A DNA stretch of 64,000 bases. Source: Flavobacterium nitrogenifigens. GTDB lineage: Bacteria; Bacteroidota; Bacteroidia; Flavobacteriales; Flavobacteriaceae. Where the stretch lies: assembly GCF_003254565.1 (NCBI RefSeq), contig NZ_QJRI01000181.1, positions 297,210 through 361,209 of the forward strand, in the 5' to 3' direction. The position numbers and the translations under genes are program-made. The notes beneath the pieces were generated by a model that did not search any database, had not been told where the DNA came from, and saw only the letters and a list, made by a program, of their open reading frames with translations. Below, piece by piece: positions 1 to 8,277 of this stretch (positions within the stretch are counted from its first letter, which is position 1; each line of letters begins with the position of its first letter).

Positions 1-171
1 AGCAATAAATTTGGATGGATTTTCGGTTAGTTTGGTTAAGATTCGAGACAGAAAATCGTCTTGTTTCTTTTCTATCTCAAGATAAATTTTGTTTGCGGAT
101 GTAAAAGCGATTTCCATCCCAGAGAAAAAGGCTGCTAGTATTAAACATATTATTATAATACTAATTCCCAT
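1..171 (-). CDS. CNNM/CorC-type (hemolysin-like) membrane protein, partial 5' end
   Basis: Only the first 57 codons lie in the window; the gene runs off the left edge. The ATG is the reverse complement of 169-171. The translation begins with a hydrophobic helix and contains FFSGMEIAFTSANKIYLEIE, the typical start of the CNNM transmembrane domain (DUF21) of flavobacterial hemolysin/CorC-type proteins. These are predicted cytoplasmic-membrane ion transporters, usually followed by CBS and CorC_HlyC domains that cannot be seen here. It begins 2 nt after the stop of the upstream small gene, so it is probably the last gene of the coaX-OMP-lptC-small-gene transcription unit. The family call is from the N-terminal motif only. 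Confidence 0.72.
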   Translation of the reverse strand, partial: MGISIIIICLILAAFFSGMEIAFTSANKIYLEIEKKQDDFLSRILTKLTENPSKFIA

Positions 172-173
172 TT

Positions 174-368
174 TTATTGGTTTTTGTTTCGATCGTTATG
201 CTTATTAAGAAATCTTCTCCTAAAGAAAAACATAAAAACAGCCATTCCCGCAATTACAAAATAAAAAGGATAGCTCTCATCTCCTTCATTTAGCTTTACT
301 ATACCATCGTAAGTAAAGAAAACTGCAAAAAGGATGTAAACGTATTGTGTATATTTTAAATACCCCAT
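174..368 (-). CDS. Small two-helix membrane protein (64 aa)
   Basis: I do not recognise a named family. The 64-aa product starts MGYLKYTQYVYILFAVFF. A first hydrophobic segment (about 5-17) and a second (about 35-48) flank a short acidic loop, and the C-terminus is basic (RRRFLNKHNDRNKNQ). A longer reading frame reaches position 404 but would overlap the 3' end of lptC by 32 nt, so I chose the ATG at 366-368, 4 nt after the lptC stop. Tight packing between lptC and the CNNM gene suggests co-transcription and an envelope location. Confidence 0.6.
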   Translation of the reverse strand: MGYLKYTQYVYILFAVFFTYDGIVKLNEGDESYPFYFVIAGMAVFMFFFRRRFLNKHNDRNKNQ

Positions 369-372
369 AATA

Positions 373-930
373 TTATAATTCTTCGTTCGATTCAATTTCG
401 CCACTTATTCGCTGCGAATTGATCACTTTAAAATCTTTGCTAAAATCTATTCCTTGACCATAGGAAACGCCTTTTATATCGGTCAATTTAAATTTTCTTT
501 CTGTATAAAACCACTCGTTTTTCTGATCGAAATACAATTGTTCGGTCTCTAAAATCTGTCCCGCTTCTGAAGTGATTTTTACTTTTCCTATCAAATCAAT
601 GATTCCAGTATTTTTATACGAAACAGCATAATTACCTTTTATAAAGGTACGCTTTTGCTTTTTATCATATAAAGTAACATCAATTCCTTTCGGAAATTCT
701 GTAAAAGGAAAATCAAGATTTGAATAATCCAGCATTTTTGGACTTATCAAAATACCTGTAATGTGCCCAGAATCTGTGTATTTAATATTTACAGTATCGG
801 CATCGCTGGCAGGAACAAATTCTGAGAAGTTAATTTTCTGAACTTCTTTAAAATTACTTTCGCATCCAAAAAATAGTGTCACAGCAAAAACTGTGACAGC
901 TATGAGACTATATCTTTTTGGTAAATTCAT
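373..930 (-). CDS. lptC: LPS export ABC transporter periplasmic protein LptC
   Basis: The 185-aa protein has a lipoprotein-type signal ending in LFFGC (Cys23). It is followed by a beta-rich domain with the LptC layout, including repeated beta-strand segments around GHITGILISP, FPKGIDVTLYD and LETEQLYFDQKNEWFYTE. LptC family members bridge LptBFG and LptA and hand lipopolysaccharide across the periplasm. Bacteroidota versions are often predicted lipoproteins, as here, unlike the single-TM enterobacterial form. The gene follows the barrel-protein gene by 51 nt and is followed by two closely spaced membrane-protein genes. The call rests on fold pattern and the usual flavobacterial neighbourhood. 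Confidence 0.8.
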   Translation of the reverse strand: MNLPKRYSLIAVTVFAVTLFFGCESNFKEVQKINFSEFVPASDADTVNIKYTDSGHITGILISPKMLDYSNLDFPFTEFPKGIDVTLYDKKQKRTFIKGNYAVSYKNTGIIDLIGKVKITSEAGQILETEQLYFDQKNEWFYTERKFKLTDIKGVSYGQGIDFSKDFKVINSQRISGEIESNEEL

Positions 931-981
931 TTGCCAAATGTAATAAATTGTAATGAGCTTCTAAAAGATATTATATTTTGA

Positions 982-2211
982 TTATTGGTATTTGCTCTTC
1001 ACGAACCATTTATCGTTGAAAGAGAAACTCAGGCTAAAATTAACATAATTCTCTTGCACCAAATCAGCTGCAGTTGTACCACGTTTACCAAATTCAATTC
1101 CGAAATTTACATTTGAAAAAGATCCTGGAATTGGAATTCCTGCTCCCAATGACATTCCGATATCTTTAATTGATTCGTTATTTACAATTAAGCCAATTTT
1201 TTCATATTTCAAACCAGCTCTATACGTAATTCTGCTCATATAACTTGTAAAAGAAGTATAGTTTGGAAGATAATATCCTCCCAGAGCGTATTTAGAATAG
1301 CTTTCGTACCTTACATTATCAGCCGCATTATAATAATTTCCTAACTGTCCATCTCCTTGAAAAGTCATATTTGCTCCTACAAGCCATTTTCTAGCTTCTC
1401 CAACTCCAAATCCAATACTTAATTTATTTGGAAGTTTTAATTTTGTCGATTCTGTTGGAACTACATAAGGATCTGGATCTCCTTGAACTGAAATAACTCG
1501 TGTATTATCTGAATTTAAATCACTTGCAAAAGAATAACTCAAACTTGAGAATAGGCTCATCTTTTTATAGATCTTTCTCTGGTACATGGTCCCGAAACTA
1601 AATGCCATACCAGACAGTTCTGAAGTATTTACTTCTGCTGTTCCATTTTGAACTCCTGTAACAGCTTCGATACTTGTTGTAGTAATTTTTCCAAAATTAT
1701 ACTGCGCGTCTACTCCGATATTCCAGTCGTTCATTATTTTATATGATAAACCAAAATATACCTTATTTACACCACCTTTTCCATCAAGCTGTGAACTCGT
1801 TGCCCCTTCTGTTGCAGAATTGTCGTTACGAATTTTGTATCCTACTGAAGTTACAGGAATCAAACCAAATGAAGCACCAAATTTTCCCATTGGGATTCCT
1901 AATGCTAAATAATCAAAAGTAGAACGCTGTGCTTTTTCTGACGCAGAAGTTGTTTTTAAATTTGAAGTCGCAAATGTTCCTCCAACTGTAAAAGTTGTTT
2001 GAATTAAGCTGGCATAACTTGCCGGATTTTCTAAATTTAAGTGAATCGTATCTTGTTCTATTGCAACTCCTGCCATAGATCTGTTTTCAAGAGTTCCCTT
2101 GAATCTCACATCTCCTATTCCGAAAAAAGAATAAGGTGAAGCAGTACCTTGTTGAGCGAATGAAACGAACGATATAAGCAAACAAGCGCTTAGTATTACT
2201 TTTTTAATCAT
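982..2211 (-). CDS. Outer-membrane beta-barrel protein (FadL/transport-like)
   Basis: The 409-aa protein has a Sec signal peptide (MIKKVILSACLLISFVSFAQ, cleavage near residue 19). The N-terminal part (TASPYSFFGIGDVRFKGT) resembles flavobacterial FadL-like outer-membrane transport proteins. The rest alternates amphipathic strands rich in aromatics and glycine (for example WLVGANMTFQGDGQ and YRAGLKYEKIGLIVN) and ends FNDKWFVKSKYQ. The start codon overlaps the end of coaX by 8 nt, so the two are translationally coupled. The substrate is unknown. The placement between coaX and lptC is common in flavobacteria, as I recall, but does not define a function. Confidence 0.65.
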   Translation of the reverse strand: MIKKVILSACLLISFVSFAQQGTASPYSFFGIGDVRFKGTLENRSMAGVAIEQDTIHLNLENPASYASLIQTTFTVGGTFATSNLKTTSASEKAQRSTFDYLALGIPMGKFGASFGLIPVTSVGYKIRNDNSATEGATSSQLDGKGGVNKVYFGLSYKIMNDWNIGVDAQYNFGKITTTSIEAVTGVQNGTAEVNTSELSGMAFSFGTMYQRKIYKKMSLFSSLSYSFASDLNSDNTRVISVQGDPDPYVVPTESTKLKLPNKLSIGFGVGEARKWLVGANMTFQGDGQLGNYYNAADNVRYESYSKYALGGYYLPNYTSFTSYMSRITYRAGLKYEKIGLIVNNESIKDIGMSLGAGIPIPGSFSNVNFGIEFGKRGTTAADLVQENYVNFSLSFSFNDKWFVKSKYQ

Positions 2212-2938
2212 TGTCGATTTTATATTGATATGTTTGGCTCAAACTCTCCAGAAGGAAATTTGAATTGGCAAATATGGTATTTTTTAATCGTTTAGCCAAA
2301 AAATCTGCATCACCTCCCGTTAAAATTATGATAAAATTTGAAAACTCTTTGCGATATTCATCGATAAAACCGTCAATCTCATAGACGAAACCATTGACAA
2401 CACCAGAATGTATGGCTTGTGCCGTAGAGTTTCCTACATAAGAATCGGGTTCTTCTAAGGTTAGTAACGGCAGTCTGGCTGTAAAATTATGCAGTGATTC
2501 ATATCGCAAACGAAGACCTGGAGATATGGCTCCTCCTAAATAATTGTCATTTTCGTCGATAAAATCGTAGGTAATGCAAGTTCCGGCATCTATAACTAAA
2601 CGGTTTTGTTTAGGAAATTGCAATGTTGCTCCTGCTGCCAAAATCATTCGGTCTATTCCCAAAGTTTTTGGCGTTGCATATTTATTATGGAAAGGAAAAA
2701 CATCTTCGTGGGTAAAAAAATGAACTTTGAGTCTATTTTCAAAAGTTAAAAAGGCTTGTTTTTCGATATTTCCTACCGAAGCAACAACCAAATCGGAGCA
2801 TTTTGGATATTTTTCTAAAATTTTTTCAATTTTTTTTTCGAGTTCGTTTTTCTCAAAAACAAAATTTTCGAGAGCAGTATTATCCTCAAAGACAGATGCT
2901 TTAATTCTGGTATTTCCAACATCGACCGTTAAAATCAT
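2204..2938 (-). CDS. coaX: Type III pantothenate kinase
   Basis: The 244-aa protein catalyses ATP-dependent phosphorylation of pantothenate, the first step of coenzyme A synthesis, in the cytoplasm. It has the ASKHA-fold phosphate motif DVGNTRIK at residues 6-13, the TLGIDR motif near residue 90, the VIDAGTCITYDFID segment, and GGAISPGLRLR. The reading frame extends 22 codons upstream, but that extension runs into the tRNA promoter. The Met at 2936-2938, directly before ILTVDVGNTR, matches the normal start of the family. It heads the minus-strand group, with the barrel-protein start overlapping its 3' end. Confidence 0.93.
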   Translation of the reverse strand: MILTVDVGNTRIKASVFEDNTALENFVFEKNELEKKIEKILEKYPKCSDLVVASVGNIEKQAFLTFENRLKVHFFTHEDVFPFHNKYATPKTLGIDRMILAAGATLQFPKQNRLVIDAGTCITYDFIDENDNYLGGAISPGLRLRYESLHNFTARLPLLTLEEPDSYVGNSTAQAIHSGVVNGFVYEIDGFIDEYRKEFSNFIIILTGGDADFLAKRLKNTIFANSNFLLESLSQTYQYKIDND

Positions 2939-2991
2939 ATTTCCTTTTTTGCTTTTGCGAAGATACGAATTGATTTTTTCTAAAAAATGTT

Positions 2992-3021
2992 TTGCACAAA
3001 CCAAAAATGATTATATATTTG
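2992..3021 (+). promoter_or_regulatory. Consensus Bacteroidota promoter of the tRNA-Phe gene
   Basis: TTG at 2992-2994 is separated by 19 nt from TATATTTG at 3014-3021. This matches the flavobacterial sigma consensus TTG-N17-23-TANNTTTG exactly. Predicted transcription would begin about 10 nt before the tRNA 5' end. Confidence 0.8.
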
Positions 3022-3037
3022 CACCCGCAACAAGCAC

Positions 3038-3110
3038 GGTACCTTAGCTCAGATGGTAGAGCAATGGACTGAAAATCCATGTGTCCCTGGTTCGATCCCT
3101 GGAGGTACCA
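3038..3110 (+). tRNA. tRNA-Phe (anticodon GAA)
   Basis: A 73-nt cloverleaf. The acceptor GGTACCT pairs with AGGTACC, the D-arm region is TAGCTCAGATGGTAGAGCA, the anticodon stem-loop carries CTGAAAA with GAA, and the T-arm contains GGTTCGATCC. The discriminator is A at 3110. CCA is not encoded (CAA follows). It lies between a consensus promoter and an intrinsic terminator, so it is a single-gene unit. Confidence 0.96.
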
Positions 3111-3111
3111 C

Positions 3112-3147
3112 AAAACCCGAATAGAAATATTCGGGTTTTTTGTTTTT
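3112..3147 (+). terminator. Intrinsic terminator of tRNA-Phe
   Basis: A perfect 8-bp stem (CCCGAATA at 3116-3123 with TATTCGGG at 3128-3135) has a GAAA tetraloop and is followed by TTTTTTGTTTTTT. Confidence 0.9.
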
Positions 3148-3165
3148 TAATACTTTTCGGTTTTT

Positions 3166-3351
3166 TTAACCGCAAAGAGCGCTAGGATTTACGCAAAGGT
3201 TCGCAAAGTTTTAACAATTAAACTTTGCGAACCTTTGCGCTTTTTCTTTGTGCCCTTTGCAGTTAAATCCTTTTCAAATTTTCTTTTGTGAGCCAATTCA
3301 AAAAAACCTTGCGAACCTTTGCGCTTTTTCTTTGCGTCTTTGCGGTTAAAT
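3166..3351. repeat. Intergenic palindromic repeat, family A (one left arm, two right arms)
   Basis: The left arm begins TTAACCGCAAAGAGCGCTAG (3166-3210). It is answered by two successive inverse arms, 3221-3267 and 3306-3351, each ending CTTTGC[AG]GTTAAA. The innermost pairing is CGCAAAG with CTTTGCG. Related arms occur at 25604-25774, 47665-48210 and 63893-64000. This stretch has no ORF of note and ends just before the promoter of the next gene. Confidence 0.8.
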
Positions 3352-3390
3352 TCAAAAGTCAACAAATAAATAGTTTTTGTTAAAAAAGTA

Positions 3391-3422
3391 TTGACTGAAT
3401 AAAAAAATATCTTCTATATTCG
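3391..3422 (+). promoter_or_regulatory. Probable promoter of the MHS transporter gene
   Basis: TTG (3391-3393), a 21-nt spacer, then TATATTCG (3415-3422), one base off TANNTTTG. It would give a leader of about 45 nt before the ATG at 3474. Confidence 0.6.
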
Positions 3423-3473
3423 TAAAACTGTATTTTTATATTTCATTCATTAATAAGATCTCAAAGCAGTTTT

Positions 3474-4967
3474 ATGAGCAAAACTTCTACTAAGGGCATT
3501 TGGAAAGTAATTTCGGCCTCTTCTATGGGCACCATGATTGAATGGTATGATTTTTATATTTTTGGCAGCTTGGCTGTCGTTATTTCGACAAAATTTTTTC
3601 CTAGTGACAATCCCACTGCTGCGTTTTTATCTACTTTAGCCACATTTGCTGCCGGATTTGTAGTTCGCCCATTTGGAGCTCTATTCTTCGGAAGGCTTGG
3701 GGACATTATTGGACGCAAATATACTTTTATGGCTACCTTATTATTAATGGGTGGTTCAACCTTTTTAATAGGCTGTATTCCAAGTTATGAAACAATTGGC
3801 TTTCTGGCTCCTTTATTGGTTTTAATTTTACGCTTACTTCAAGGTCTTGCTCTTGGAGGCGAATATGGTGGTGCAGCGACGTATGTTGCCGAACATGCGC
3901 CAGCAGGAGAAAAAGGATACTGGACTTCTTGGATTCAGACTACTGCTACAGTTGGTTTGTTTATTTCGCTAATGGTTATTCTAGCAACCAAAAGTATACT
4001 TTCTGCAGAAGCTTTTGATTTATGGGGATGGCGTGTTCCTTTTTGGGTTTCGATTGCCATGGTTGGGGTTTCGTATCTCATTAGAAAAAACATGGATGAA
4101 TCTCCTGTTTTCGCGAAAGCTAAAAAAGAAGGGACAACAAGCACAAATCCGTTAAAGGAAAGTTTTGGAAACCGATACAATTTAAAATTTGTTCTTTTAG
4201 CTTTATTTGGCGCTACTATGGGACAAGGAGTTGTCTGGTATACGGGACAATTTTATGCCATGAGCTTTATGAAAACGGTGATGAATATTGACTCTTCGCA
4301 AGTTGATGAATTATTAGGAATTGCTCTTTTAATTGGAACTCCATTTTTTATTGTTTTCGGATGGTTGAGCGACAAAGTTGGCCGTAAATACATTATGATG
4401 TTCGGAATGCTGATTGCGATACTATCCTATAGACCCATTTATAAGGTAATGTATGATACGACTGACATAAGCAAGAAAACAGAAATTCCTGAAACTCCAA
4501 GAATTTCAACTGAAAACAAAGCTGATGGAAGTTCGGTTACAATTACTGAAAAAAAATATACAGACGGTACATCCGTGGTGGAGAAAAAAACGTATTTGAA
4601 CAAAAAAGATACTCAAACTAGTGTATCAATACTAATCAATTCAAGCGATAAATGGACATTGACCTTCTTAGTTTTTATTCAGGTACTATTTGTAACCATG
4701 GTTTATGGTCCTATTGCGGCATTTTTGGTGGAAATGTTTCCAACCAAAATTAGATATACTTCCATGTCTCTTCCTTATCATGTAGGAAATGGCATTTTTG
4801 GCGGATTGCTCCCTGCCATATCAACTTACTTTGTATCACATGCCAAAACAGCAGGCAAAACCGATTTTTATTTGGACGGATTATGGTATCCGATAATTAT
4901 TGCAGGAATCTGCTTTGTAATTGGAATGATTTATATTGACAACAAAAACAAAACTACTCACCTTTAA
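3474..4967 (+). CDS. MFS transporter, metabolite:H+ symporter (MHS/ProP-like) family
   Basis: The 497-aa polytopic protein has MHS-family hallmarks: SSMGTMIEWYDFYIFG at the start of TM1, VVRPFGALFFGRLGDIIGRK (loop 2-3 motif with R and GDxxGRK), and LRLLQGLALGGEYGGAATYVAEHAP in TM4. A second GWLSDKVGRKYI motif marks the C-terminal half. Substrates in the family include osmolytes, 2-oxoglutarate and other organic acids; nothing here identifies this one. An unusual soluble insert (roughly residues 325-400, rich in K, T and E) follows MLIAILSYRPIY and splits the C-terminal bundle. The gene is followed 10 nt later by a small membrane protein. Confidence 0.85.
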   Translation: MSKTSTKGIWKVISASSMGTMIEWYDFYIFGSLAVVISTKFFPSDNPTAAFLSTLATFAAGFVVRPFGALFFGRLGDIIGRKYTFMATLLLMGGSTFLIGCIPSYETIGFLAPLLVLILRLLQGLALGGEYGGAATYVAEHAPAGEKGYWTSWIQTTATVGLFISLMVILATKSILSAEAFDLWGWRVPFWVSIAMVGVSYLIRKNMDESPVFAKAKKEGTTSTNPLKESFGNRYNLKFVLLALFGATMGQGVVWYTGQFYAMSFMKTVMNIDSSQVDELLGIALLIGTPFFIVFGWLSDKVGRKYIMMFGMLIAILSYRPIYKVMYDTTDISKKTEIPETPRISTENKADGSSVTITEKKYTDGTSVVEKKTYLNKKDTQTSVSILINSSDKWTLTFLVFIQVLFVTMVYGPIAAFLVEMFPTKIRYTSMSLPYHVGNGIFGGLLPAISTYFVSHAKTAGKTDFYLDGLWYPIIIAGICFVIGMIYIDNKNKTTHL

Positions 4968-4977
4968 AATTTAAAAA

Positions 4978-5211
4978 ATGAATGCGATTAAACAAGTTTT
5001 AGGGGCTTTATGGATTGCTTTAGCGGCTGCAGCGGCTTATTTCTGTGTCTTTGAATTTGGTTTGCCTAAACTGCTTTCAGACCAGCAGGATGATTTGGTA
5101 TTTGGCGCCATCATTCTATTTATACTTACACCGCTTATTGTTATGGGCCTAGGAACATTTGGATATTATTCTCTAATTGGAGAATACAACGATACAAAAA
5201 GAAAAAAATAA
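4978..5211 (+). CDS. Small two-TM membrane protein (77 aa), partner of the MFS gene
   Basis: The product starts MNAIKQVLGALWIALAAAAA. There are two hydrophobic helices (about 5-25 and 42-66) and a charged C-terminal tail (YNDTKRKK). I do not recognise a characterised family. The 10-nt spacing from the MHS transporter, with no terminator between, implies an operon and perhaps an accessory role. That role is inference from context only. Confidence 0.65.
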   Translation: MNAIKQVLGALWIALAAAAAYFCVFEFGLPKLLSDQQDDLVFGAIILFILTPLIVMGLGTFGYYSLIGEYNDTKRKK

Positions 5212-5236
5212 ATAAACCCAATCTTGAAAAATTAGA

Positions 5237-5270
5237 AAAGGGCTGCCTGCAATATGCAGAACAGCCCTTT
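5237..5270 (-). terminator. Terminator of the sus operon (possibly bidirectional)
   Basis: AAAGGGCTG (5237-5245) pairs with CAGCCCTTT (5262-5270), with an inner CTGCA/TGCAG stem. Read on the minus strand it is followed by TTTTCTAATTTTT. It lies between the convergent small membrane gene and the amylase gene. Confidence 0.75.
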
Positions 5271-5321
5271 GTCATTACTAACCTAACCAAATTTTTAATC
5301 TGTTAAGATTTATTTTCAAGT

Positions 5322-8198
5322 TTATCTCTTAATAAACTTCATCACCTGAGTTTTGTTATTTTCGTCAGAAGCTTTTACAATATATAATCCTGATTGTAAT
5401 TCGCTTACGCCAAATTGAGAATCGGAAGTGCCATTTGAATTAAAGCTTTTTACCAATTGTCCAGAAACAGAATAAATTTGAACTTTTACAAAACCAGCAT
5501 TTAAAGTAAAATAATCTGATACTGGATTTGGATACAGATTAACAGAATTCCCTTTTTCAAAATCTTCTATTGCTAAATTTGCCACTTTGTTACCGTAAAT
5601 TCTATATTCTCCAGCTGGAAGATTTACAGGAGCATTAACATCTGTTACCGTAATTGTAGTATTGTCCATTAAATTATACCAAGTTCCAGCGTACGGAAAA
5701 CCAGTTGCAATGTTTTGAGCCGTAGTGCCAAAATTGGCTAGAATCAAAACGTCTTTTAACTGTGCCGAAGTTAAACTGCTGTTGGTAATTTTGATGTTTA
5801 CTGCTAAAGTAGCCGCATTGTTCATTGTTGCTGTTCCTAAAAATACTGGCTCAGTTTTTTTAAGCGTAATCATCTTAGCCCAATCGTTATAAATTTTATT
5901 TCGATTAGAATCACCCAACCAATTTTCTGTCCATTGTGGTTGTGGTTTTGTATCTAATTTACAATCACCTGGAGTTGTTGTTGTTTCATCATTTACAGTT
6001 CCGTTATTACAGCTAAAAATAGAATCATCCATTCCTAGTTCTCCAAAATGCCAAATCATTTTTGGACCAGGAATTAGCAAAGAAACTGCTCCAATGGCAG
6101 ACATTCTAGACAAAGCTGTATTTAATGTTTTTACATTGTAAGAACCATTTACAGCTCCGTACTGTACATTTTTATACATCAAACGCTCTTCGTCATGACT
6201 TTCAGCATAACCCATTAAACGATTGGCAGCAAAACCACGATTTGCACTATTCATTCTATAAATATTGCTTTCAGAAGCATATCCCATCGACAATTGATTG
6301 TACTCTTTTGTCATTTTACCCCACATCATAACACCTTTACTTGGTGTTTCTGTTACTCTGTAATTGGCCCATTCTTTTTCTTCTGCATCAGTTCCTAAAT
6401 GTTCAAAAATGGTGTAATGTGTCGGATCTACTGCCCAAGAAAAATCAGCATATTTCTTTAGAATATCAACACGATCTTGTCTATACCCATCTGTACAAGC
6501 ATTATCGCCAGCTGTACATGATTGAGTAAATCCTTTGGTTAAATCCCAACGGAAACCATCAATTTTATACTCTTGAATCCATTGTTTGATAACTCGATTT
6601 ACGTAATACTGCGTTTTTAGTGATTGATGATTAAAATCTTCCCCTACACTATAACTATGTTTTGCTACTGTATTAAAATATGGATTTTCTGCGGTTGGCG
6701 ATCCAAAACCATCTCCATCTGGATCATTCATCCACATTCTCACCATTGGATTTCTTCCAAAAGCATGATTTAAAGCTACATCAAGAATCACCGCAATTCC
6801 GTTTTGGTGGCACAAGTCAATAAACTCTTTTAATTTATCCGAAGTTCCGTAAAACTTATCTAGGGCCATGTGGAATGAAGTATTATAGCCCCAGCTTTCA
6901 TTGCCTTCAAATTCCATTACCGGCATTAATTCAATAGCATTGATTTTTAGATTTTTAAAATAATCTATTCGATCAATTAAACTTTGATAGCTTCTTGACG
7001 CATCAAAATCACGAACTAATACTTCATAAACAACTAGTTTTTCTTTTTCCGGTTTTTCAAAATTGGTTACCTGCCAATTGTATGGAGTCTGTCCCGTTTT
7101 CAAAACCGTTACCTCAAAATTTTGTCCTATTGGATAAACAGGCATATTTGGATATTTTGAAGCAGGAATTGAGGGATCATCATAAGGAGACAATACTAGA
7201 GTAGAATATGGATCTGCCGTTTTTACCATTGATGGCGAATTGGCGATAGGCGTAGTATCTACAACCCAATATTGATAGGTATTATTTACGCCCGAAACCA
7301 ATCCAGTCAATTCCAACCAGAATTTACCCGTCGCTGGATCTTTTTTCATGGCATAAGCCGATGTTGGTTGCCAATTGTTGAAACTTCCAGCAACATAAAC
7401 AAAGTCTTTTAGCGGAGCATCTAAGACCAAAGTTGCTTTTGTAAAATCGGTAGGATTATAATTAATTCCATCTACTAAACCTGCGGGCATAGCTTCTGAA
7501 ATAGTATTTGGATTTACGACCACTGCAAATTTCTTAGAAACTGTAGTTGTTCCTTGAGTTGCAATTAGTTCATAACTCTGATTCCCCGTAATATTGGTAT
7601 GCGTATAAGAATAACTTGAAGTACTGGCATTTGTATTAATTGTTGTTCCGTTGGATTTCAAAGTGTAACTACCAGCTCCACCCGAATTGGTCGCACTAAT
7701 GGCAAAACTTGAACCAGAATTAATAATTGTAGTACTGTTTTCGGCTGGAGAAGTCAAGGTTACTTGAAAAGATCCGACGTTAACAAAAAAATCAGAACAT
7801 GATGGCGCCAATTTTAAAGTCTGACTTCCATTTGCATTTCTAAATACAATTCCCATTTTTGTCGCCGCAGTTTGCTGTGTAGCTGTCAATCCAAAATAAA
7901 CGCTCGGTGTAATGGTAATGCTCCATGTTCCGTTTGTTTCTTTTGTCATTAGGCCAACACCGTCATCAGCTCCCCAATTTCCCTTTACAACTTGCCAAGG
8001 ATTTGCTTCGTTACCTATACCTGCATGCATATATACTTTAGTAGGACTTGTTCCCATTGTATTACATGTACTCGATGCAAATGAAGCTGTTATTTTGATC
8101 TGTTGATTAACCTGAAACACAGCTGGAGACACTGTTATCTGTTGAGCTTCAGCAATAATCGACAATAAAAAGAAAATAAAAAGTAATGTTTTTTTCAT
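5322..8198 (-). CDS. Secreted GH13 alpha-amylase with starch-binding modules and T9SS sorting domain
   Basis: 958 aa. The signal peptide is 1-19. Residues 20-140 form a beta-rich module with VYMHAGIGNEANPWQVV, resembling starch-binding modules. Residues 145-230 are an Ig-like segment. Residues 255-345 are CBM48-like (FVYVAGSFNNWQP). The GH13 barrel spans about 385-790: DVALNH at 473-478, nucleophile Asp552 in GFRWDL, acid Glu599 in TIFEHLG, and stabiliser in SHDEER (Asp669). Residues 880-958 are a type IX secretion C-terminal domain (LYPNP near 888; end VMKFIKR). The enzyme should be exported to the cell surface or medium to cut starch into oligomers for SusCD. A terminator hairpin separates it from the upstream susE-like gene. 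Confidence 0.93.
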   Translation of the reverse strand: MKKTLLFIFFLLSIIAEAQQITVSPAVFQVNQQIKITASFASSTCNTMGTSPTKVYMHAGIGNEANPWQVVKGNWGADDGVGLMTKETNGTWSITITPSVYFGLTATQQTAATKMGIVFRNANGSQTLKLAPSCSDFFVNVGSFQVTLTSPAENSTTIINSGSSFAISATNSGGAGSYTLKSNGTTINTNASTSSYSYTHTNITGNQSYELIATQGTTTVSKKFAVVVNPNTISEAMPAGLVDGINYNPTDFTKATLVLDAPLKDFVYVAGSFNNWQPTSAYAMKKDPATGKFWLELTGLVSGVNNTYQYWVVDTTPIANSPSMVKTADPYSTLVLSPYDDPSIPASKYPNMPVYPIGQNFEVTVLKTGQTPYNWQVTNFEKPEKEKLVVYEVLVRDFDASRSYQSLIDRIDYFKNLKINAIELMPVMEFEGNESWGYNTSFHMALDKFYGTSDKLKEFIDLCHQNGIAVILDVALNHAFGRNPMVRMWMNDPDGDGFGSPTAENPYFNTVAKHSYSVGEDFNHQSLKTQYYVNRVIKQWIQEYKIDGFRWDLTKGFTQSCTAGDNACTDGYRQDRVDILKKYADFSWAVDPTHYTIFEHLGTDAEEKEWANYRVTETPSKGVMMWGKMTKEYNQLSMGYASESNIYRMNSANRGFAANRLMGYAESHDEERLMYKNVQYGAVNGSYNVKTLNTALSRMSAIGAVSLLIPGPKMIWHFGELGMDDSIFSCNNGTVNDETTTTPGDCKLDTKPQPQWTENWLGDSNRNKIYNDWAKMITLKKTEPVFLGTATMNNAATLAVNIKITNSSLTSAQLKDVLILANFGTTAQNIATGFPYAGTWYNLMDNTTITVTDVNAPVNLPAGEYRIYGNKVANLAIEDFEKGNSVNLYPNPVSDYFTLNAGFVKVQIYSVSGQLVKSFNSNGTSDSQFGVSELQSGLYIVKASDENNKTQVMKFIKR

Positions 8199-8231
8199 AA
8201 TCTCGTGGTTTGTATGGTTAGTTTGATTAAA

Positions 8232-8263
8232 AAAGGGCTATCTTGAAGATAGCCCTTTCTGTA
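8232..8263 (-). terminator. Internal terminator/attenuator between susE-like gene and amylase
   Basis: A perfect 12-bp stem (8232-8243 with 8247-8258, 3-nt loop) is followed on the minus strand by TTTTTTAATC. It sits in the 79-nt gap inside the operon, so amylase transcription would need read-through or a separate start. Confidence 0.8.
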
Positions 8264-8277
8264 AATTACATTAAAAA

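Noticed and set aside
2727..3047. ORF of 106 codons on the plus strand
   Set aside because: It is antisense to coaX and spans the tRNA promoter; composition is shadow-like (F, S, K rich) with no domain.
3166..3351. CRISPR array
   Set aside because: The repeats are inverted arms, irregularly spaced, not direct repeats with spacers; no cas genes are present in the window.
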